A DNA stretch of 39,143 nucleotides from a virus. The stretch is from IMG/VR virus record IMGVR_UViG_3300049432_000047, positions 1-39,143 of that record; one strand, written 5' to 3'. The first letter of the stretch is position 1; every line of letters begins with the position of its first letter. Made by a program: the position numbers and the translations under genes. Positions 20,420 to 28,592 of the stretch are shown in pieces. Under the pieces are notes generated by a model. That model saw only the letters and a list, made by a program, of their open reading frames with translations. It was not told where the DNA came from and made no database searches.

Positions 20420-22930
20420 ATGTCCACCCAGCTACCCGACATCACCGCGCGGGTCCGCCTCGACACGACGGATCTGAACAAGAGCGTCGAGCGGGCCGCG
20501 AAACAAGGAACGAAGATCGGCTCCGCTCTGGGCTCGACGGTCGGAACAATGGCCGGGATCGGCCTGGCAGCGGCGGGTGTGGCAGTAACACACTTCGTTG
20601 GTAGTTCGATCAGCGCCGCGTCGGACCTTTCCGAGTCGCTGTCGAAGACGAAGGTTGTCTTCGGTGACCTGGCACCTGACGTGGTGGCGTTCGCTGAGGA
20701 CTCCGCGAAGTCGATGGGTGTCAGTAAGCAGGCGACCCTCGAGGCGACCGCCACCCTGGGCAACCTGTTCATCGCCCTGAAGATCGGCCAGAAGCCAGCG
20801 GCGGACATGTCGAAGCAGATGGTCACCCTGGCCTCTGACCTCGCCTCGTTCAACAACGTCAGCCCCGAAGAAGCCCTGCTGGCGTTGCGGTCCGGTCTTG
20901 TGGGTGAGACGGAGCCGCTGCGGAAGTTCGGCGTCAACATGAACGACGCCACCCTCCACACCCAAGCCCTGAAACTCGGGCTGATCAGCAACGTCAAGGA
21001 AGCCCTCACCCCGGCGGCGAAAGCCCAGGCCGCCTACGGGCTGATCATGGAGCAGACGACCACCGCGCAAGGTGACTTCGGGCGCACCTCGTCAGGTCTC
21101 GCGAACCAGCAGCGGATCCTCGCCGCAGAGCTGGAGAACGCGAAGGCGAAGCTCGGTGAACAGCTCATGCCCGCCGCTCTCGCCACCGCGAAGGTATTCA
21201 CCGAGCATGTGATCCCCGCTATCGCGGCGACGACGGAGTTCCTGGCGCGCAACAAGGACATCATCGTCCCCCTCGTGGAAGTCCTTGGTGGGATGGCCCT
21301 CGCCTACCTCGCGCTCACCAAGGCAGTGAAAGCCTACGAGGCGGTAAAGAATCTCAACCCCGCCCGACTGGCGATGACGGTGGCGCTCACCGCCGCGACG
21401 TACCTATTCGCCAAAGCGCACGCAGAGAGCGCAAGGATCACTGCGGAAGCGAAGAAGATCTCCGACGAGTACGTCAAGTCCCTGGAGTTCAGCACCTCCT
21501 CTGTTACGCAGAACGCGACCGCCCTGAACTTCCTGAAAGGCAAGATCGACTCGCAGACGAAAAGCGCGTTAGAGGCGAAGGACGCACACGGCGTCGTATC
21601 GAAAGAGTTCGTCACTCAGGCTAAGACGGTCACGAATCTCTCAAAGACTTATGACCAGCAGAAAGCCGCGACCGATCGGCTTACCGCGAACGAGAAGACA
21701 CTCTCGGCGCAGTACGGGATCTCCGTTGACGACGTCGAGCGTTTGGCGAAAGCGCAAAACGTCGACCTCACCGGCTCCGCCGACGCGGTCTCCAACAGCT
21801 TCGCGAAGGCCCGCAAGGCGGTGGCCGACACCCACAACCCGACGAAGCAAGCCGCCGCAGACATGGACACCGTCAAGTCCTCAGCGACGACCCTGAACGA
21901 CGCGGTCAAGGCACTCAACGACTCCTTCGACAAACTCGCCGGCAAGACCCTCTCCGAACACGCAGCGCTGCTCAACGTCAACAGCGGGCTCATCTCGCTG
22001 AAAGAGGCACTCAAAGAGTCCAACGGCTCCCTCAGCGTCCACACCAAGACGGGTATCGCAGCGAACGAGGCTTTCGACGCGCAAGTCAAGAGCATCCAGG
22101 CGCTCACCTCCGCCACCTATGACAACTCCGGGTCGCTGGAGAAGGCGCGGGCCGTGCTGTTAGCTCAGATCAAGGTCTTGGAAGCCACCGCCCCGAAGAC
22201 TCAATACACCAAGCAGATCATCGCGGAACTCACCCAGCAATACATCTCGATGGGTGCCGGTGCGACGAAGGGCGGCAACACAGCCGCCGCCGCGTTGACC
22301 AAGACAGTGAGCAGGTCCGCTCGCGACGCACTCGCTGTCGGGAAGACGTTCGACGAGAGCATGGCGCAGGGCATCGTTTCCTCGCAGAACGTCCCCATCG
22401 GCAAGGCGCGGGCGATGGTCGGTGGGGCTTCCAAGGCCGCGCACATCGCAGCCGACCACGACTTCTACGCCCTCGGTACGAACATCGACGTGTCGATCGC
22501 GAAGGGCATCGCGGACAGCCAGCATCTCGTCAGCCAAGGCGCGACGAACGCGATGACCGCGGCGTTGTCTGCGGCTCAGCGGAAGATCGACGCGCACTCG
22601 CCGTCGAAAGAGTTCATGAAGCTCGGTAAGTGGAGCGTCGAAGGCTTCGCGCTGGGGTTCAGCCGCAACGCTCACCTCGCTACCTCAGCGTCGGCGCGGA
22701 TGGCCGGTGACGCGGTAACCGCTGCGGGGATACGCCCCGACGCTGCCCGTTACACCGCTACGGCGACCACGGTCACGAACAGCGGCGGTGGGTTGGTCGC
22801 AGAACTCCGCGCGTTACGCCGTGAGCTCGCGCAGCAGACCCAGGTCATCAGCGGTGACGGGCAGCGAGTCGGTGGGGCTCTACAAGGCCACGCGGCGCGG
22901 ACCCGGCACTTGGCAAGGGCGAGCGTCTGA
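20420..22930 (+). CDS. tape measure protein
   Basis: 836 residues, the longest gene. N-terminal DLNKSVERAAKQGTKIGSAL with a Gly/Ala-rich hydrophobic stretch (about 38-65) is the usual start, then SLSKTKVVFGDLAPDVVAFA and a long helical region with SPEEALLALRSGLVGETEPL, typical of tape measures. Two hydrophobic helices lie near 284-300 and 317-332. The C-terminal part has IDAHSPSKEFMKLGKWSVEG, a block common in tape measure proteins. It sets tail length; by the common 1.5 angstrom per residue rule the tail should be about 125 nm. No muralytic domain is visible. The ATG directly follows the TAG of the chaperone. Confidence 0.93.
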   Translation: MSTQLPDITARVRLDTTDLNKSVERAAKQGTKIGSALGSTVGTMAGIGLAAAGVAVTHFVGSSISAASDLSESLSKTKVVFGDLAPDVVAFAEDSAKSMGVSKQATLEATATLGNLFIALKIGQKPAADMSKQMVTLASDLASFNNVSPEEALLALRSGLVGETEPLRKFGVNMNDATLHTQALKLGLISNVKEALTPAAKAQAAYGLIMEQTTTAQGDFGRTSSGLANQQRILAAELENAKAKLGEQLMPAALATAKVFTEHVIPAIAATTEFLARNKDIIVPLVEVLGGMALAYLALTKAVKAYEAVKNLNPARLAMTVALTAATYLFAKAHAESARITAEAKKISDEYVKSLEFSTSSVTQNATALNFLKGKIDSQTKSALEAKDAHGVVSKEFVTQAKTVTNLSKTYDQQKAATDRLTANEKTLSAQYGISVDDVERLAKAQNVDLTGSADAVSNSFAKARKAVADTHNPTKQAAADMDTVKSSATTLNDAVKALNDSFDKLAGKTLSEHAALLNVNSGLISLKEALKESNGSLSVHTKTGIAANEAFDAQVKSIQALTSATYDNSGSLEKARAVLLAQIKVLEATAPKTQYTKQIIAELTQQYISMGAGATKGGNTAAAALTKTVSRSARDALAVGKTFDESMAQGIVSSQNVPIGKARAMVGGASKAAHIAADHDFYALGTNIDVSIAKGIADSQHLVSQGATNAMTAALSAAQRKIDAHSPSKEFMKLGKWSVEGFALGFSRNAHLATSASARMAGDAVTAAGIRPDAARYTATATTVTNSGGGLVAELRALRRELAQQTQVISGDGQRVGGALQGHAARTRHLARASV

Positions 22931-24651
22931 TGGACAGGCTCCTCCTCAACGGCCTCTACCAACTGATCGGCCCCACAACCAACGGCGAATACCGTCTCGG
23001 TGACGACTGCGACTTCGGTGTTCCCGTCCCTGACACGGCGACGATCTCCGGTGTTCTCCTCGACGGGGACCGGGTTGTCGGTGACCGCACCTCCAACCGG
23101 GTCATGTCCATCCCCGTCGTGGTCATCGGGACGTCGGCTACCGACCTGGCATTGAAGGTCAACCGGATCATCCAGACGGTCGACTCAGCGGCGTTCACTC
23201 TCGCGTGGACCCCTGCCGGGGGCATGACTGTCATCTATGACGGCTACCGGGGGTCGTGGGCTCGGGAACGTGTTCCCGGGCGGGACTCACGGTTCATCAC
23301 CGTCATCAGGATCACGTTCCCCGCGTCGCCGTTCGGCCGGTCCGACAGTGTCGAGACCATCGCTGTCGCGTCACCGCAGTTGCCGATCGACAACATGGCA
23401 ACCGCCCCGACGAACACCACATCGGATGCGGTCGTGTTCTACGAGGGCACGAAGTCTGCGAAGCTGACGCTGACCCGGAACGGGTCAGCCGGGGCGGGCT
23501 ACTGGTACGTCCTTCCATTGAACGCGGTGAAGACAGGGCTGAGTCTCGACCTGACTGGCTACACGTCGATGAGTGTCCGGTTCCGCTGGCCCGCACCCGC
23601 GACCTACGTCGCTGACTGGACGGTGTACCTCGCCTTCTACCTCTCGGATGGGACGCATACCGCTGAGGTGCTCGCCTCGCTTACCGTCGCCCCGGGTGCG
23701 ACGGACTGGAAGCTGGTCACGGTGAGCCTCGCGGATTTCCTCGCCGCGGACCCAGCACTGAACCTCGCCGCGATCACCTCCTACCAGATTGGTGTTTCGA
23801 CCTACCTCCGGTACACGGTGGGCACACCTGGCGCGACGGTCAACGCGTGGATCGACGACGTCCGCGCCTACCCGTCCTCATCGTCGAGTATGACCAGCAC
23901 GAATGGCGCGGTCCTCACCGTCCCCAGTGTCAAAGGCACCGCCCGCGCGCCGCTGAGCCTGACACTGTCCGGGGTCACTTTCACCAACGGTGTCCTCGTT
24001 CACAGCCCACCTGGGTCGCAAGACCCTGACGCGCCGGTCGTGTCCGCTATCGGCATTGGTTCCCCCGCGACTTTGACCGCTGGGGCGAACACCCTCTCCG
24101 GCACCTACGGGATCGTCTTGTTGATCGGCACCGCCGGGTCGGGAACCCGGACAGTGACGCTGACGATCGCGCAGAAACAAGGCGCGACAACACTCAAGAC
24201 CGAGACTCTGACCCAGCCCATCGTCGGCACTCCCCCTACGGGCAAGTTCCTCGAAATGGGTTCGGTGACTCTGCCGCTCGTCCCCGTGCCCGACGAGAAC
24301 ACCGGGATTACCTACGTCTTTACCGTCACCTCCGGGGCAACCGCGGGGACGTACACCGACCTTGTCCTCTGCGACTCGCAAGGGCAGTTCGTGATGGTCA
24401 CCGCTCCTCTCGCGGGGACGACCAGCATCTACATCGACGCGCCGCCGGCCATCTCCGATGTCGCCCCGATCTACGGCACCGCCTCCGACCGGACAGCCGC
24501 AGTCGCCGTCAGGTCGTCGGTCAGGGACTCCGGTGGCGGGCCGCCGTTCGTCGAACCCGGTGACAACCGCATCGTCGTCGCCAGCCCCAATGGCTTACCT
24601 ACCCTGTCGGCCTCCTACTCGCCGCACTGGTTGGACGAGCGGGACGTCTGA
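22930..24651 (+). CDS. distal tail protein with inserted carbohydrate-binding-like domain
   Basis: 573 residues. The N-terminal about 145 residues (LLLNGLYQLIGPTTNGEYRL, RVMSIPVVVIGTSATDLALK, and FITVIRITFPASPFGRS) fit the Dit/siphovirus distal tail fold. Residues about 155-315 look like a jelly-roll carbohydrate-binding module: FYEGTKSAKLTLTRNGSAG, then GLSLDLTGYTSMSVRFRW and VNAWIDDVRAYPS. The rest is beta-rich. The TGATG overlap with the tape measure and the hub gene after it are the usual order. The module may touch cell wall sugars at first contact. Confidence 0.8.
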   Translation: MDRLLLNGLYQLIGPTTNGEYRLGDDCDFGVPVPDTATISGVLLDGDRVVGDRTSNRVMSIPVVVIGTSATDLALKVNRIIQTVDSAAFTLAWTPAGGMTVIYDGYRGSWARERVPGRDSRFITVIRITFPASPFGRSDSVETIAVASPQLPIDNMATAPTNTTSDAVVFYEGTKSAKLTLTRNGSAGAGYWYVLPLNAVKTGLSLDLTGYTSMSVRFRWPAPATYVADWTVYLAFYLSDGTHTAEVLASLTVAPGATDWKLVTVSLADFLAADPALNLAAITSYQIGVSTYLRYTVGTPGATVNAWIDDVRAYPSSSSSMTSTNGAVLTVPSVKGTARAPLSLTLSGVTFTNGVLVHSPPGSQDPDAPVVSAIGIGSPATLTAGANTLSGTYGIVLLIGTAGSGTRTVTLTIAQKQGATTLKTETLTQPIVGTPPTGKFLEMGSVTLPLVPVPDENTGITYVFTVTSGATAGTYTDLVLCDSQGQFVMVTAPLAGTTSIYIDAPPAISDVAPIYGTASDRTAAVAVRSSVRDSGGGPPFVEPGDNRIVVASPNGLPTLSASYSPHWLDERDV

Positions 24652-25721
24652 TGGGCCGCTGCCACGTCGTCACTGACAAGTGGGACGGCACCGACCCGGT
24701 CAGACTCGGAGAGCTCGGGCATGTTCGTGAGCTGAAGTTCTCCCACGCCGACCCCGGCGGACCGTTGGCGGCGGAGTTCAGCCTCGACATCCCCCCTTCC
24801 ACTTCACCCGCAGCGTTAAAGCCGGGGCGGAAGCTCACCATCTACGCCGGGACTTCCGTCGTGTGGGTGGGGACAACGATCGCCCCGGAACGTGGGGTGC
24901 CGTGGAAGATCAAAGCCGATGGCCTCGGGGCCGCGGCGAAGAACTACCGCGCTACCGGAACGAACCCGTACAACCTCAACACTGCCGTCCCCAACGCGGT
25001 CACCCGAGGACTCCCCTGGACTGTTCCCTCAGGTCTGCCGATCGGGGACGGGGACGCCAACACCGACCAAGGCCCACCCGCTCTGACCGTCGCTGACGTC
25101 CTGAAAGACGTCTGTCCCGGTGTCGGGTTCACATGGTGGCTTGACCTCACCGGGCTCCTGCACGTCGCGCTCCCGCCTCTCGTGCCGACTGTGCTGTTCA
25201 CCTCCCACTCACCGGGCGGCGGCCGGGTTCTCAGTGACTATGTGACCGACTACTGGGTCGTCTACCTCGACTCCTCAACAGCGGCAAACGCGAAAGTCTG
25301 GGTCAGTAATGCGGCCGCTAAAGCTGTCCTTCCCATCATCGAGGAAGACCTCGACCTGACGTCCCGTGGTGCGATGACCGCCGCACAGGCCACCGCCGCT
25401 GGGGTAGCGAGGCTCGCCCTCTACGGCCCGCGTATCCCGTGGGCGGGGACGTTCTCCTTCGCCCCAGGGCAAGTCCTCAACCTCGGCGGGACACCGACAG
25501 ACCCGGTGTTCGTCCGTCCCCCGATCATGGGGCGGCTGATCCAAACCGACCCCGACCACGCCTCGGACCTCACCTACTCCGACTTCCCCAACATGCGAGT
25601 CGGGCAGACGGAGTACGACGACGACCTCGGGACACTCAACGTCGTTCCCTACGACGTCGACCGCTCCGTTCTCGCGGGTGCGGTTAAAGACCTCAGCCAA
25701 GCCTTTCAGAACCGCCGATGA
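24651..25721 (+). CDS. minor tail protein (hub/Tal-like)
   Basis: 356 residues with beta-rich N-terminus (LGHVRELKFSHADPGGPLAA, PGRKLTIYAGTSVVWVG), typical of tail hub proteins in phages of actinobacteria, then LTVADVLKDVCPGVGFTWWL, VLSDYVTDYWVVYLDSS and DPDHASDLTYSDFPNMRVG. I see no lysozyme or peptidase motif. It closes the tube tip with the distal tail protein. ATG overlaps the previous stop and the next ATG overlaps its stop. Confidence 0.78.
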   Translation: MGRCHVVTDKWDGTDPVRLGELGHVRELKFSHADPGGPLAAEFSLDIPPSTSPAALKPGRKLTIYAGTSVVWVGTTIAPERGVPWKIKADGLGAAAKNYRATGTNPYNLNTAVPNAVTRGLPWTVPSGLPIGDGDANTDQGPPALTVADVLKDVCPGVGFTWWLDLTGLLHVALPPLVPTVLFTSHSPGGGRVLSDYVTDYWVVYLDSSTAANAKVWVSNAAAKAVLPIIEEDLDLTSRGAMTAAQATAAGVARLALYGPRIPWAGTFSFAPGQVLNLGGTPTDPVFVRPPIMGRLIQTDPDHASDLTYSDFPNMRVGQTEYDDDLGTLNVVPYDVDRSVLAGAVKDLSQAFQNRR

Positions 25722-26152
25722 ACAGGCACACGATCGGCCCGGTGTTCTGCGAGGTCAGTAACACCGGGGTGCAGGCGATTGTCGCCGGCGGAACCACTGT
25801 CGTCTTCGACACAGTCATCCTCGACGCGTGGGGGATGCTCAACCCCGCCAACGGTGTCATCACCGTCCCCTTCGACGGGGGCTACCGGGTGTGTTTGGCA
25901 GCGGAGTATGTGTTCAACGCGACGGGCAGCTACCGGCAGTTCTCCGTGCAGCACAACGCGACGACCACGAAAGGTGTCGACCGCCGTTACGCGGTCGCCG
26001 CGATCCAGTTCTCCTCAACCTTCCGCACCGTGCATTGTGCGGCGGGAGACACGCTGCGGATTCGGGGGGCGCATGATGCCTCCTCCTCGATCAACGTCAG
26101 CCACCAGACCGACTACTCGGCCTACCTGACGGTTGAGCGTGTATGCCCGTAG
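25718..26152 (+). CDS. C1q/TNF-like tail tip protein (144 aa)
   Basis: A compact beta-sandwich protein with the C1q-like order of strands: GTTVVFDTVILDAWGMLN, VPFDGGYRVCLAAEYVFN, QFSVQHNATTTKGVDRRYAV, STFRTVHCAAGDTLRIRG and YSAYLTVERV. This fold forms trimers and often serves as a receptor-binding head in phages. It has no shaft of its own, so it may attach to the hub or fibre. It overlaps the following gene by 10 bases. Confidence 0.75.
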   Translation: MNRHTIGPVFCEVSNTGVQAIVAGGTTVVFDTVILDAWGMLNPANGVITVPFDGGYRVCLAAEYVFNATGSYRQFSVQHNATTTKGVDRRYAVAAIQFSSTFRTVHCAAGDTLRIRGAHDASSSINVSHQTDYSAYLTVERVCP

Positions 26153-26334
26153 ACCCGTTGCGTGACGAGTTCACCGACTGCCTCTCCGGCAAGACCTGTC
26201 CTCATGTCGTCGTGGACAAGTGCCCGTGGTGCAACACGCACATGTTCACCGGGATCATCTTCGACTTCTCCCACGGCCGGTTCCGTTGCGGCTGCGGCTA
26301 TCTGGTCACACCGACACTCGTCAAGAAGAAGTGA
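26143..26334 (+). CDS. zinc-ribbon protein in the tail module (63 aa)
   Basis: A short protein with CPHVVVDKCPWCNTHM and FRCGCGYL, a rubredoxin- or ribbon-like metal site. It starts 10 bases before the stop of the C1q-like gene. Small ribbons of this kind recur in actinophage tail operons; whether it is in the virion is unknown. Confidence 0.65.
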   Translation: MPVDPLRDEFTDCLSGKTCPHVVVDKCPWCNTHMFTGIIFDFSHGRFRCGCGYLVTPTLVKKK

Positions 26335-26340
26335 GGCTCC

Positions 26341-26637
26341 ATGTCCGCGAACACTGTCACCGCCATCACTACGGGGCGGGTGCTGACGAACGACGGCTCC
26401 TCTGTCGACTCGCTGACGTGGGCGGGGAACATCGCGCGGGTCGAGATCCTGAACCTCTCCACGACGGCGCGGATCTACGCCCGTGTCGATGGGACCAACC
26501 CTGCCTCTCCATGGAACGACTGCTACGTCATCCCACCGGGCGGTGTGCGGGTGATCGAGACAACCAACTCCGCAGCGTCTGACGTCGTGAAGCTCACCGC
26601 GTCCGCCTCTTGTGAGTACGCGGCTGTCGGTATCTGA
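26341..26637 (+). CDS. small beta-rich tail protein (98 aa)
   Basis: 98 residues of beta-strand pattern (SANTVTAITTGRVLTNDGSS, RVEILNLSTTARIYARVDG, CYVIPPGGVRVIETTNS). ATG follows GAGG by about three to six bases. It looks like a single jelly-roll or tail-tip accessory domain. Its stop overlaps the next ATG (TGATGA). Confidence 0.65.
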   Translation: MSANTVTAITTGRVLTNDGSSVDSLTWAGNIARVEILNLSTTARIYARVDGTNPASPWNDCYVIPPGGVRVIETTNSAASDVVKLTASASCEYAAVGI

Positions 26638-27833
26638 TGACCGACACTGAGCTCCGCCTCGGACCCGGCACCTCATCCGACGGCGGCTCCGCTGTAATCG
26701 CTAAGGACGAGGGCTCCACCGTCGTCGCTGCTGCCACCGCGCTGGACTTCGTCGGTGCGGGTGTGACGGTCACTGACGGTGGGTCCGGTACGGCGACGGT
26801 GACGATCCCGACGCAGCTGACGACCGAGCAGGTGCAGGACATCGCCGGGGCGCTGATCGCCCAGGGTTCGGGTGTGACGGTGACCTACGACGACGCGGCG
26901 AACACGCTGACGATCGCATCCCCGCTGGCTGTTGCTGCCCTGCCGAAGGGCGGCGGCACGATGACGGGGGCGATTGTCCTCGCAGGTGACCCGGCGGCTG
27001 CGTTGGAGGCGACGCCCCGGCAGTACGTCCTCGCGCAGATCACGGCGGCGATCGACGCGCTGATCGACTCCGCACCGGGGACGCTGAACACTCTCAACGA
27101 GATCGCCTTGCAGCTCGCTACGGACGAGTCGGCGGTGGGTGCGCTCACGACTTCGGTCGCTGGCAAGGTTGCGAAGGCCACCTACGACGCGAACTCGATC
27201 CTCAAAGCCGACACCGATGACACCCCGGTTGTGCTGCCGATGGCGGCATCAACGATCCTCGCGAGGTTGGCGTCGGGTGCCATTAAGGCGGCGTCGACAG
27301 CGGAGATCGCGACGCTGCTTTCGGCGGTTCTCATCCCGGCCCCCGCCTCACCGACCGACGCCTACGTCCTCACCTGGAACAACACCCTCGGCGCGTGGGT
27401 GGCGACCGCCCCGACCGGCAACTCCCAGCTCGCCTACGCGGAGAACAACACCTCAACCACGCAGGCCGGGATCAACAACACGACGGTCGACGTGACGGGC
27501 TGCACAATCGTCGTCCCTGTCTCGTCGCGCCCGGTCTACATCGGGGGGCATCTCTACGCCTCGATCACGGCAGGTAACGGCACGGCTGTAGCCGGGTCGG
27601 TCTCGATCGTCGAGACCTCCAACGGCATCGACACGCCTGTCAGCCTCGCCGGTAACGCGCAGGGCACAGGCACGGGGGCGCAGCTCCACGCGATCCCAGC
27701 GACCCGCCTCGCAACCTCAACGGCGAACATCCGCACGTTCAAGCTGCGGTTCACCGCTGGTGCCGCGCCGACATACACGATCAACAACGGCACGTCGAAC
27801 ATGCGGTCGGTCATCTGGGCCGAAGCCCGCTGA
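26637..27833 (+). CDS. tail fibre protein (398 aa)
   Basis: N-terminal beta repeats (TALDFVGAGVTVTDGGSG, GSGVTVTYDDAANTLTIAS) lead to GGGTMTGAIVLAGDP, the usual fibre signature, then ATPRQYVLAQITAAIDALID and SAPGTLNTLNEIALQL. Residues about 181-230 carry NSILKADTDDTP and AASTILARLASG, a module also present in the neck-region gene 18082-18606. The C-terminal about 130 residues form a beta-rich tip domain. It probably forms trimers. Confidence 0.82.
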   Translation: MTDTELRLGPGTSSDGGSAVIAKDEGSTVVAAATALDFVGAGVTVTDGGSGTATVTIPTQLTTEQVQDIAGALIAQGSGVTVTYDDAANTLTIASPLAVAALPKGGGTMTGAIVLAGDPAAALEATPRQYVLAQITAAIDALIDSAPGTLNTLNEIALQLATDESAVGALTTSVAGKVAKATYDANSILKADTDDTPVVLPMAASTILARLASGAIKAASTAEIATLLSAVLIPAPASPTDAYVLTWNNTLGAWVATAPTGNSQLAYAENNTSTTQAGINNTTVDVTGCTIVVPVSSRPVYIGGHLYASITAGNGTAVAGSVSIVETSNGIDTPVSLAGNAQGTGTGAQLHAIPATRLATSTANIRTFKLRFTAGAAPTYTINNGTSNMRSVIWAEAR

Positions 27834-28573
27834 TGGACGGCTGCTACTCCGTCGACACGGTCAACAGCAGGGTCGGGTCGGGTGAGCCGGACAGCCTGTT
27901 CTCACCGCGAAGCCCGAGGGTGGGTAAGCGGGGGGTGATCCTCTGCCACGGGGTCACCGCACCGGGGCAGTACCTCGACGCGACGAACGGCCCGTCGTCG
28001 GTGCAACTGCCGGCGATGCTCGCCCGCAACGGCGTCACCTGTTTTTCGGGTTCGTTCGGTGGGGACTCGTGGGCCAACGACACGGCGATGACCCGGCTGA
28101 CAGCCGCTAAGGCTGTGCTCGTCACTGCGGGGTGCGCGTCGGACAAGGTGTGCCTCTACGGGATCTCGATGGGCGCGGCGGTCGCTCTGCGGTGGGCGAT
28201 CGGAAACCCGACCCTGGTTGCGGCCGGGTATGGCACGGCACCTGTCTCTGACATCTCCGACATCTACACGAACAACCGGGCCAGCCTCCGCGCGTCGATC
28301 GGTACGGCTTGGGGTGTCACCTACCCGACCGCGCTGCCTGCGGGCGCGGATCTGGCAGGGCAAGCCTCAGCGGTCGCTGCTATTCCGTGGCGTCTTGACT
28401 ACGGCAGCCTCGACACGCTCATCATCCCCGCGACCGTAACCGCGCTGGCGACGGCGATGGGGGCCAACTGCACGGCCACACAGGTGGACACGACGAACCC
28501 GCATGGTGACGCGCTGTTCGCGAAGACCGACCCCGCGACGGTGCTGGCCTTCTTCGTCGCTAACGGCGCATGA
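27833..28573 (+). CDS. alpha/beta hydrolase (esterase-like) in the tail module
   Basis: 246 residues. The alpha/beta-hydrolase marks are VILCHGVTAPG (oxyanion strand), GISMG (110-114, nucleophile Ser112), an Asp candidate in DYGSLDTLI (189/194) and His224 in NPHGDALF. No signal peptide. Lying between two fibre genes, it may be a virion enzyme that cleaves ester groups on envelope lipids or glycans, a function different from LysB, which lies in lysis modules. Whether it is on the virion is inference. ATG overlaps the fibre stop. Confidence 0.8.
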   Translation: MDGCYSVDTVNSRVGSGEPDSLFSPRSPRVGKRGVILCHGVTAPGQYLDATNGPSSVQLPAMLARNGVTCFSGSFGGDSWANDTAMTRLTAAKAVLVTAGCASDKVCLYGISMGAAVALRWAIGNPTLVAAGYGTAPVSDISDIYTNNRASLRASIGTAWGVTYPTALPAGADLAGQASAVAAIPWRLDYGSLDTLIIPATVTALATAMGANCTATQVDTTNPHGDALFAKTDPATVLAFFVANGA

Positions 28574-28592
28574 CCACTACACAGGGAGCCTA

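Noticed and set aside
20269-21009. 246-residue minus-strand frame
   Set aside because: Shadow of the tape measure gene.
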